Positions 9,419-16,500 of a stretch of 43,098 nucleotides of DNA are shown one piece after another. The notes beneath the pieces were generated by a model that was given only the letters and a program-made list of their open reading frames with translations, was not told the origin of the DNA and did no database searches. This DNA comes from Betaproteobacteria bacterium. Its GTDB lineage: Bacteria > Pseudomonadota > Gammaproteobacteria > Burkholderiales > Rhodocyclaceae. The first letter of the stretch is position 1; each line of letters opens with the position of its first letter. Made by a program: the position numbers and the translations under genes. The DNA lies in assembly GCA_016208425.1 (NCBI GenBank), contig JACQYA010000140.1, positions 1 to 43,098 of the forward strand, read 5' to 3'.

Positions 9419-9835
9419 TCAAGAGCGGATGAAGGGCTGAAACCGGTCGTCCCGCGTCTGCCTGAGCCGGGTTCGCCACAACCCGAGCCAGCTCGCCAGC
9501 AAGCACGCCAGCGCGCCGACAATCGCGCCGCCTTCTCCGGCCAGCGCCGACCCGCCGATCGCGCCCGCAAACAGCGCCAGTAGCGGAAAACCATAAGCGG
9601 CCAGCGCGCTGCGCCGGACGGCACCCTCCGGGACTGCAACCCGGACGCGCTGGCCGACGATAGCCATCCCCGGATTCAGCACGCGGAAGGTGCGCGGCGC
9701 GCCGCAAAACATCCGGCCGATGTTGTTGCCGCCGCAACCGCCCTCCTCCTGGCAACGGCCGCACCCGGTCTCGTCCATGCGCACGACGGCAAACTCCCGG
9801 TCGAGCGCGACGACGGTGCCTCCGGCATCGATCAC
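9419..9835 (-). CDS. rseC: RseC/MucC family inner-membrane protein
   Basis: RseC-family proteins (SoxR-reducing system protein RseC) are small inner-membrane proteins. They have been linked to positive modulation of RpoE and to reduction of SoxR. The GTG at 9835 is my preferred start: it follows the ribosome binding sequence GGAAGGGGG and gives VIDAGGTVVALDR, the usual N-terminus, in 138 residues. An ATG at 9928 lies inside rpoE. A cysteine-rich segment (CGRCQEEGGCGG and later FCG) is followed by two membrane segments near the C-terminus, as in the family. It lies 25 bases after rpoE. No rseA or rseB gene fits between them. Confidence 0.85.
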   Translation of the reverse strand: MIDAGGTVVALDREFAVVRMDETGCGRCQEEGGCGGNNIGRMFCGAPRTFRVLNPGMAIVGQRVRVAVPEGAVRRSALAAYGFPLLALFAGAIGGSALAGEGGAIVGALACLLASWLGLWRTRLRQTRDDRFQPFIRS

Positions 9836-9860
9836 GACGCGCCCCCTTCCGTTCGCGCAG

Positions 9861-10460
9861 CTACCACCGGCGATCCAGAGACGTATCGAGGAGCGGGCGA
9901 AGCTTTGCCGCCACCGCCTCGCGCGCACGGAATATCCGCGAGCGCACGGTACCGATCGGGCAGTTCATCGACTCCGCGATTTCCTCGTAGCTCAAACCCT
10001 CAAGCTCGCGCAGGACGATGGCTGTACGCAATTCCTCGGGCAGCGCGTCCATCGCGGAATTCACCGTTTGCCCGATCTGCTTTGTCTGCAAGAGGCTCTC
10101 CGGCGTGTTGATGTCGCGCAGCTGGCCGGCGTCTTCGAACGTTTCCGCCTCGTCCGCGTCGAAATCCGTCGAGGTCGGCGCGCGCCGGCCTTGCGCGACC
10201 AGATAGTTCTTCGCCGTATTGATCCCGATCCGATACAGCCAAGTATAGAAGGCGCTGTCGCCGCGAAACGACGGCAACGCCCGGTATGCCTTGATGAAAG
10301 CCTCCTGGGCGACATCCTCGACTTCGGCGGGGTCGCGTATGAAACGCGACAGCAGGCGACCCAGCTTGCGCTGGTATTTCGCAAACAATACCTCGAAAGC
10401 CTTCCTGTCGCCGCCCTGTGCGCGCTCGACCAACGCTTGGTCAACTTCGCGTTCGCTCAT
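9861..10460 (-). CDS. rpoE: RpoE/AlgU-type ECF sigma factor
   Basis: This extracytoplasmic-function sigma factor of 199 residues directs envelope-stress transcription. Region 2 (QEAFIKAYRALPSF... with TWLYRIGINTAKNYL) and region 4 (LEGLSYEEIAESMNCPIGTV) are clear and match the RpoE/AlgU group. It begins MSEREVDQALVERAQGGD at 10460. rseC and mucD follow in the same direction. The anti-sigma pair rseA/rseB (mucA/mucB) that normally follows is absent from this operon. A -10-like TATACT lies at 10509-10504 on the minus strand without a convincing -35. I saw no clear self-recognised RpoE promoter (GAACTT/TCTGA). Confidence 0.95.
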   Translation of the reverse strand: MSEREVDQALVERAQGGDRKAFEVLFAKYQRKLGRLLSRFIRDPAEVEDVAQEAFIKAYRALPSFRGDSAFYTWLYRIGINTAKNYLVAQGRRAPTSTDFDADEAETFEDAGQLRDINTPESLLQTKQIGQTVNSAMDALPEELRTAIVLRELEGLSYEEIAESMNCPIGTVRSRIFRAREAVAAKLRPLLDTSLDRRW

Positions 10461-10556
10461 TCTCTATGGGTTCCCTGTCCGACGGTATCGTGTTTTGCGC
10501 AAGAGTATAACGCATGCATCCGGCCACCGGTGCGCCCGATCGACCGGGCGGCGCGA

Positions 10557-10584
10557 TTGCGTACACACCTCACTGTATTACAAT
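10557..10584 (+). promoter_or_regulatory. putative promoter of the signalling block
   Basis: TTGCGT (10557-10562), a 16-base spacer and TACAAT (10579-10584) give a moderate sigma-70 promoter on the plus strand. It points at the 27-codon ORF (10620) and the histidine kinase. It lies in the 226-base gap shared with the divergent rpoE. Confidence 0.45.
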
Positions 10585-10619
10585 GCAATGAACGCTGCCA
10601 GAAGAGACAAGGAGACAAG

Positions 10620-10703
10620 ATGAACGGCTCCCCCGCCAGTTTTTCGCAGTGGCGCACAAATTCCCGCCGGGCTACCGGGTCAGACAATGCCACCTCTTCC
10701 TGA
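10620..10703 (+). CDS. 27-residue leader ORF upstream of the histidine kinase
   Basis: An ATG at 10620 follows a strong ribosome binding site (AAGGAG, about 6 bases away) and opens a 27-codon frame that begins MNGSPASFSQWRTNSRR and ends at TGA 10701-10703. It resembles no protein I know. The frame overlaps the first possible kinase start (10687) and ends 25 bases before the second (10729). Its ribosome binding site is better than that of either kinase start, so the kinase may be translated by coupling to this short ORF. Whether the peptide has any function is unknown. Confidence 0.4.
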   Translation: MNGSPASFSQWRTNSRRATGSDNATSS

Positions 10704-11943
10704 TGCGGCGACCGGGAATGCGACGGGAATGCCGCTTTCCCGTTTTCTCACCCGGCTGATCTGGTTCAGCGTGTTGCCGCTGCTGGCGCTGGCGGCGTGG
10801 ATGGCGGTCAACAGCGTGCGCGCGGCCTACGCCAAACAGGAAGAAGCGGCCACCAACCTGACCAGAAACTTCGCCGCCGCGATCGACCAGCAACTGGATT
10901 CGAGCCTGGGCGCACTGAACATGCTGGCGTTGTCGCCCTTGATCGACGATCCCGCGCACTGGGAACAACTGTACGCGGAGGCGCAGAGCTACCGCGAAAC
11001 CTTCGGCAACCACGTTATTCTTGCCGATACCGGCGAGCCGATGCGCATGCTGTTCAACACGCGCGAGCGTTTTGGCGCCCGGTTGCCCCCCTTGCCGCGC
11101 CCGCAGGGGAACTCTGCGGCGCAATTGGCCGTAGCCACGGGCCGCCCGGCCGTGGGCGACACTTTCATCGGGCCGATCGCCAAAAAGCCGCTGGTCGCCA
11201 TGGCCGTGCCGACAATGCGCGATGGGCGTGCGGCCTACCTCATGCTGGTCACCTTCGAGACCGGTCATTTTCAGCGGCGCCTCGATCGGGTAGGGCTGCC
11301 CGCCGACTGGTCTTTGTCGCTGCTCGATGGTCGCGGCGAGGCGATTGCCCGGCGCACCCCGGCGTGGATGACGCCCGGCCGGAAAGAGGATGCCGCCCGC
11401 AGCTTCAAGGTCAAGTCGTCGGTTTCGTCGTGGACTGTCGTGCTGGAGATCTCGAACGCCGCCTATCGTGCGCCGCTGCTCGCGGCGGCCGGCGCGTTGA
11501 CCACCGGCATCCTCGTCGCCACATTCTTCGGCGTGCTCGGCGGTACGCTCGCCGGCCGCCGGCTCGGCCGCGCCGCCGCCCGAAATACGCGAAATCGCCA
11601 GCGTCCGCCGCCAGCTCGACGAGGCCGAAGCATTGCGCGGCTCGAACCAGATCCTCGAACAGAAAGTCGGCGAGCGGACATCGGAACTCGCCGAAGCGCG
11701 CGACCGGATCGCCACCTTTGCCGCCGGACAGGAACGCGCCATCGAGGGGGAACGCCGGCGCCTGTCGCGCGAAATCCACGACCAGATCGGGCAGGTATTT
11801 ACCGCCATCAAGCTGATCGTCGGCTCGCTGGAGCCGGCGAGCATCGCGCCAGACCAACGTGCCGCGCTGATCCAGGCTCTGGAACAGGGCATCGGCGCGA
11901 CGCGGCGCATCACGGCAGAACTTCGCCCGCCGCTGCTCGATGA
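10687..11943 (+). CDS. sensor histidine kinase, N-terminal sensor part (before frameshift)
   Basis: This frame gives a membrane sensor. TM1 lies near residues 20-40 (LTRLIWFSVLPLLALAAWMA), then comes a periplasmic Cache-like domain of about 230 residues, then TM2 (AAGALTTGILVATFFGVLGG, near position 11500). After about 11565 the frame turns into an arginine-rich shadow sequence, while the true continuation lies one base forward in the next frame (see the entry at 11633). So only 10687 to about 11570 is real protein; the frame stays open by chance to 11943. The start may be 10687 or, with the sequence MPLSRFLTRLIW and a GGGA just ahead, 10729. The full kinase would be about 560 residues. It lies downstream of the leader ORF at 10620. 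Confidence 0.7.
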   Translation: MPPLPDAATGNATGMPLSRFLTRLIWFSVLPLLALAAWMAVNSVRAAYAKQEEAATNLTRNFAAAIDQQLDSSLGALNMLALSPLIDDPAHWEQLYAEAQSYRETFGNHVILADTGEPMRMLFNTRERFGARLPPLPRPQGNSAAQLAVATGRPAVGDTFIGPIAKKPLVAMAVPTMRDGRAAYLMLVTFETGHFQRRLDRVGLPADWSLSLLDGRGEAIARRTPAWMTPGRKEDAARSFKVKSSVSSWTVVLEISNAAYRAPLLAAAGALTTGILVATFFGVLGGTLAGRRLGRAAARNTRNRQRPPPARRGRSIARLEPDPRTESRRADIGTRRSARPDRHLCRRTGTRHRGGTPAPVARNPRPDRAGIYRHQADRRLAGAGEHRARPTCRADPGSGTGHRRDAAHHGRTSPAAAR

Positions 11944-12367
11944 CCTGGGGTTCGGGCCGGCCGTCGAGCATTACCTCCGCCATCTGCCGCAAGCCGGGCA
12001 TCTGGCGTGGACGGTCGATATACGCGACCAGGCCAAGCTCGGCGAAGGGCAAACGCTGGGGGCGTTCCGCATCATGCAGGAGGCGGTGACCAATGCCCTG
12101 AAGCACTGCGGAAACGCCAACATGAAAATATCCGGGCAGCAGGGCGACGGCGGCGACAACACGTTCTATGTCCTGACCGTCGCCGACGATGGCTGCGGTT
12201 TTGCGCCCGGCGCGATCCGGCCCGGCGCCATCGGCCTTGCCGGCATGCGCGAACGCGCCGCGCTGCTCGGCGGGGCGTGTACGGTTGCCAGCAAACCGAG
12301 CTGCGGCACGGTCGTCGAGATCCGGTTTCCGGTGGCAGGAACCCCCGATGAACATCCTCCTCGTTGA
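11633..12367 (+). CDS. sensor histidine kinase, HisKA_3/HATPase part (after frameshift)
   Basis: This is the kinase half of the Cache-domain sensor that starts at 10687. Sensible coding in this frame begins at about 11576 (PPEIREIASVRRQLDEAEAL, a coiled coil), well upstream of the nominal TTG start at 11633. It contains a HisKA_3 dimerisation domain with the phospho-accepting histidine in SREIHDQIGQ (codon at 11777) and a HATPase_c domain with N, G1 and G2 boxes (EAVTNALKH, DDGCGF, GLAGMRERA), the NarL-partner type of kinase. Removing one base near 11565-11582 (run GCCGCCGCCCG) would join the halves. This may be a real inactivating mutation or a sequencing error. The 3' end overlaps the regulator gene by 20 bases. 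Confidence 0.75.
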   Translation: MRGSNQILEQKVGERTSELAEARDRIATFAAGQERAIEGERRRLSREIHDQIGQVFTAIKLIVGSLEPASIAPDQRAALIQALEQGIGATRRITAELRPPLLDDLGFGPAVEHYLRHLPQAGHLAWTVDIRDQAKLGEGQTLGAFRIMQEAVTNALKHCGNANMKISGQQGDGGDNTFYVLTVADDGCGFAPGAIRPGAIGLAGMRERAALLGGACTVASKPSCGTVVEIRFPVAGTPDEHPPR

Positions 12368-12998
12368 AGACCACCCTATCTTCCGTTTCGGCGTGCGCCA
12401 GTTGATCCGGCAGCGCTGGCCGGACGCCGTCGTCGGCGAGGCCGGCAACATGGCCGAGGCCTTGGCCGCGGCCCGGGGCGGCCCGTGGCAGGCCGCCGTC
12501 GCCGACCTCCACCTGCCGGATGCCGACGGCGTGGAAATCGTTTCCTGCCTGTTGCGTGCCGCCCCCGCGATGCCCGTGCTCGTACTCAGCCTGAACGCCG
12601 AGGCGGCCTACGCGCAACGGGTGCTGCAAATGGGCGCGGCCGGCTATCTGTCCAAGGATAAGGCGGCGGACGAACTGGCCGCCGCGCTGGAGCGCGTCAT
12701 GGGCGGCGGCCGCTACATCAGCACCGCGCTGGCCGAACACATGGCCGACCGCATGGCGGGCCAAGGCCGGATCCACCCCCACGACGGGCTGTCGACGCAG
12801 GAATACCGGGTGATGCTGCAACTGGCACTAGGCCGGCGCGTCGGCGACATCGCCGCGCGCATGAACCTGTCGCCCAAAACGGTCAGCACCTATCGCGGCC
12901 GTATCCTGGAAAAGCTGAACGTCGCCAGCAATGCCGAACTGGCGCGCTACTGCGTCGGCCACGGGCTGCTCGACGGGCGGCCGCCGGAAACGGCGTAG
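12348..12998 (+). CDS. NarL/FixJ-family response regulator
   Basis: This 216-residue two-component regulator is the natural partner of the kinase just upstream, whose 3' end it overlaps. The start MNILLVEDHPIF at 12348 follows an AGGA ribosome binding site. The receiver domain has acidic residues E7 and D8, phospho-acceptor D53 (VADLHLPDADG), S81 and K103. A LuxR-type helix-turn-helix fills the C-terminal 65 residues (LSTQEYRVMLQLALGRRVGD, then NLSPKTVSTYRGRILEKL). It should bind DNA as a phosphorylated dimer. Target genes are unknown; repeated CCCTACA motifs downstream are candidate sites. Confidence 0.93.
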   Translation: MNILLVEDHPIFRFGVRQLIRQRWPDAVVGEAGNMAEALAAARGGPWQAAVADLHLPDADGVEIVSCLLRAAPAMPVLVLSLNAEAAYAQRVLQMGAAGYLSKDKAADELAAALERVMGGGRYISTALAEHMADRMAGQGRIHPHDGLSTQEYRVMLQLALGRRVGDIAARMNLSPKTVSTYRGRILEKLNVASNAELARYCVGHGLLDGRPPETA

Positions 12999-13022
12999 CC
13001 CCGCTGCCCCGGTATTCCGGTA

Positions 13023-13058
13023 GTTCGCGCCCTACACGCGAACCGTCCTTCCCCTACA
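13023..13058 (+). promoter_or_regulatory. hairpin and paired CCCTACA motifs upstream of the lone receiver gene
   Basis: In the 143-base gap between the NarL-type regulator and the stand-alone receiver, GTTCGCG (13023-13029) pairs with CGCGAAC (13037-13043) around a 7-base loop. Two copies of CCCTACA start at 13030 and 13052, 22 bases apart, which is about two turns of the helix. The first copy fills the hairpin loop. This could be a regulator-binding site or a weak terminator. No T-run follows the hairpin. Confidence 0.35.
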
Positions 13059-13141
13059 GACCAATCGGCCGGCGCCGCTCACCGCGCAGCCCATTTCCGG
13101 CGACACTGGCGGCATGGCAACCGTAGCGGTGGGAGCGCGTC

Positions 13142-13507
13142 GTGAAACTCGTCATCGTCGAAGATTCAGAGCTGGTCCGGGCGCAATTGCTGCGCCTGAT
13201 TGCCTTTCAGCCCCGCATCGGGGTTGTCGGCACGGCAGGCGGAGAGAAAGCGGCGGTGGCGGCCATTCTGGCCGAGAAACCCGATGTCGTCCTCCTCGAC
13301 CTGGCGCTCTCTCCCGGCAGCGGCATCCGCGTGCTGGAGCAAATCCGCCGCGAGGGAAGCCGCGCCCGCGTACTGGTATTGACCAACAGCGCCGGCGACG
13401 CTTTGCGCGAAGCCTGTGCGGCATATGGCATTTCCGGGTTTTACGACAAGAGCCACGAGGTGCAGGCCTGTCTCGCGCAAATGTTTGGCTGGCTGCCCGC
13501 CGAGTAA
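13142..13507 (+). CDS. stand-alone receiver-domain protein (CheY-like)
   Basis: This 121-residue protein consists of a single receiver domain with no output domain. Acidic residues E7 and D8, phospho-acceptor D53 (VVLLDLALSPGSG), T81 and K103 are all in place, so it should be phosphorylated. The start is GTG at 13142. Its receiver resembles those of NarL-type regulators more than CheY. It sits between the NarL-type regulator and the large hybrid kinase, which carries an HPt domain, so it could take phosphate from that HPt or act as a phosphate sink. Both roles are inference. Confidence 0.85.
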   Translation: MKLVIVEDSELVRAQLLRLIAFQPRIGVVGTAGGEKAAVAAILAEKPDVVLLDLALSPGSGIRVLEQIRREGSRARVLVLTNSAGDALREACAAYGISGFYDKSHEVQACLAQMFGWLPAE

Positions 13508-13523
13508 TCCTACGTTCCCTACA
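13508..13523 (+). promoter_or_regulatory. further CCTACG/CCCTACA motifs before the hybrid kinase
   Basis: In the 30-base gap between the lone receiver stop codon and the hybrid kinase start, TCCTACG and TCCCTACA stand 8 bases apart in the same direction. They match the motif seen twice at 13030 and 13052. The repeated occurrence around one small gene suggests a protein-binding site. The sequence alone does not prove this. Confidence 0.3.
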
Positions 13524-13537
13524 TTCGCACCGGATCA

Positions 13538-16500
13538 ATGATGGCCCCTACGACTACCGCACCCTCGGCACTCTCCGCGCCGGATGCCGGATCGCCGGAA
13601 CCGGCGGCCGGCCCGGCGCCGCTTGGCGGACATGGACGTTTTGGCTGGCGCTCGCTGAAAACGCGGGTCACGCTGCTGGCGCTGGCCATCTTCCTGATCG
13701 GCATCTGGTCGCTGGCATCCTACGCCAGCCGGCTATTGCGCGAGGACATGCAAAACCTGCTCGGCGACCAGCAATTCTCGACCGCTTCGTTCATCGCCGA
13801 CAATATCGGCCAGGAGCTGAACGACCGCCTGCAAGCGCTGGAAAAAGTGGCCGGCCTGGCGGCGCCGGCGATGCGCGATGGCCCGCTCGCCGTACAGGCG
13901 ATGCTCGACCGCCTCCCGGTGTTCCAATCCTTGTTCAACGGTGGCGTCGTCGCGCTGCGATCCGATGGCGCGGCCATCGCCGAAACGGCACCCGCAGCCG
14001 GCCGCGTCGGCTCGAACTACATCGGCGTCGACAGCGTCGCCACGGCGCTCGGGGAGGGCAAAGCGAGCATCGGCCGCCCTATCGTCGGCAAGATGTTGCG
14101 GGTGCCGATCATCGACCTCTCGGTGCCGGTCCGCGACGGGCGCGGCCGAACGATAGGCGCCTTGAGCGGCATCATCAACCTGGACAAGCCCAATTTTCTC
14201 GACGCCTTTACGCACCGGCATCAGGGCAAGTATGCCGGCCATTTTCTGCTGGTCGCACCGCAGTACCGGCTGATCGTCACGGCGTCCGACAAAGGCCGGA
14301 TCATGGAGGTTCTCCCGGCACCCGGCACCAACCCCTCGATCGACAAGTTTATCGGCGGTTACGAGGGTTTCGACATCGTCGACAGCCCGTCGGGCACGCA
14401 AGTCCTGGCCGCCGCCAAACGGGTACCGGCCGCCGGCTGGTATGTCGCCGTGCTGCTCCCCACGGCGGAAGCCTTTGCGCCGATCCGCGCGATGCAGCGG
14501 CGCGTGCTGCTCGCCGCAATCGTTTTGTCGCTGCTGGTCTGCGCGCTCATCTGGTGGATGCTGAAACGCCAGCTGTCGCCGATGCTGGCGGCGGCGAGCG
14601 CAATGGTCGCGCGCAACGATCCGGCGCAAATGCTGCTGCCCTTGCCGGTGGCCCGGCAGGACGAAGTCGGCGAACTTATCAACGGCTTCAACCGTTTGCT
14701 GAAGATCCTGGCGCAGCGAGACGCGGCGCTGGAGGAAAGCAAGGCGCTTTACGAGCGCGCGGTCAACGGTGCCAACGACGGCATCTGGGAATGGATACCG
14801 GCAACCGGCGAAGGATATTTGTCGCCGCGCTGGAAACACCTGCTCGGCTACGAAGATCATGAATTGCCCAACGTCGAGGCAAGTTTCTTCGACGCCGTTC
14901 ACCCGGACGACAGCCCGCTGGTCGAGGAGGCCATACGCGCCCACTTCGAGGAACGGCACCCCTATGCGGCCGAGTTTCGCATGCGCTGCAAGAGCGGCGA
15001 GTACCGCTGGTTCCAGTCTCGCGGACAGGCGATATGGGACGGGGGCGGGGACGGGCGGCCGTCGCGCATGTCCGGTTCGATCACCGACATCACGGAAAGC
15101 CGCCTTGCGCTGGCCAAAATTCAGCGCGTCAGCCGGCTTTATGCCTTGCTCAGCCAGTGCAACCAGACCATCGTCCGCAGCACCGGCAGCGGCGATCTGT
15201 TCCCCCGGCTTTGCCGCGACGCGGTAGTTTTCGGCGGCATGAAAATGGCGTGGATCGGGACGGTGGACGAGACGGGCCGGAACGTCAGGCCGGTGGCTTC
15301 GTTTGGCGAAGGGCAGGAATATCTGGCCGGTCTCCAGATCGGTGTCGATGCCGGCGACCCGTTCGGGCTAGAGCCCACGGGCACGGCGATACGCGAACAG
15401 CGGGCCTGCTGGTGCCAAGATTTTCTCGGCGACCCCCGCACCGCCCCCTGGCGCGAGCGTGGCGCAAAATTTGGCTGGGCCGCGTCGGCATCGCTGCCGC
15501 TTTCCTGCAACGGCATCGCCGCCGGCGTCTTCACGCTGTACGCCGGCGAAGCGCAGGCCTTCGACGACGATATCCGCAACCTGCTCCTCGAACTCGTATC
15601 GGACGTCGACTTCGCGTTGACGAGCTACGACCGCGAGGCTGCACGCCTGGCCACCGAGCGCGCGTTGCGCGACAGCGAAGCGCGCGTGCGGAGTATTTTC
15701 GATCAGGCGAGCGACGCCATCTTCGTCGTTTCCTCCGACAACCGCTTCCTTGAGGTAAATTCGCGCGGTCTCGAAATGACGGGGTACACGCACGAGGAGT
15801 TTCTGGGGCTGGGCGTGGCCGATATCCTCGCGCCGGACGAACGCCCCCGGCTGGATGTCGAGCCGGTGGCGATGATGTCGGGCACGCCCCATCTGGCCGA
15901 ATGGCTCCACCGCCGCAAGGACGGCTCGACCTTCCCGGCAGAAGTCAGCGCGCGCAGGCTCGACGACGTATCCTATCTGGCCATCGTCCGCGACATCAGC
16001 GGGCGCAAGCGCGCGGAAGACGAGTTGCGCAAACTTTCCCTCGCCGTGGAACAGAGCCCGGAATGCATCGTCATCACCGGCCGCGACGCGCGCATCGAAT
16101 ACGCCAATGCCGCGTTCTATCGCGTCACCGGGTACTCGGCCGGCGAAGTGATCGGGCAAAACCCGCGCATTCTCCAATCCGGGCGCACCCCGAAATCGAC
16201 TTACGACGCCCTCTGGAACGAGCTGCTACAGGGCAACTCATGGAATGGCGTGTTCTTCAACAAACGCAAGAACGGCACCGAGTATGTCGAATCTGCCAAC
16301 ATCTCGCCGATCCGCCAGCCGGACGGAAAAATCAGCCACTATGTGGCGGTGAAGGAGGACATTACCGAGAAGAAGCGCATGGGTGAGGAGCTCGACGCCT
16401 ACCGGAACCACCTCGAAGAACTGGTCGAAATCCGCACGCGCGAACTGGACGAAGCCAAACGCGCCGCCGAAACGGCGAACGCGGCAAAAAGTGCCTTCGT

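Noticed and set aside
10533-10550. CGCCCG/CGGGCG hairpin between rpoE and the signalling block as a terminator
   Set aside because: It is only 6 base pairs, no T-run follows, and it lies between divergent genes where no terminator is needed.
13114-14862. 582-codon frame overlapping the lone receiver and hybrid kinase
   Set aside because: It is arginine-rich, without motifs, and overlaps two well-supported genes in another frame.
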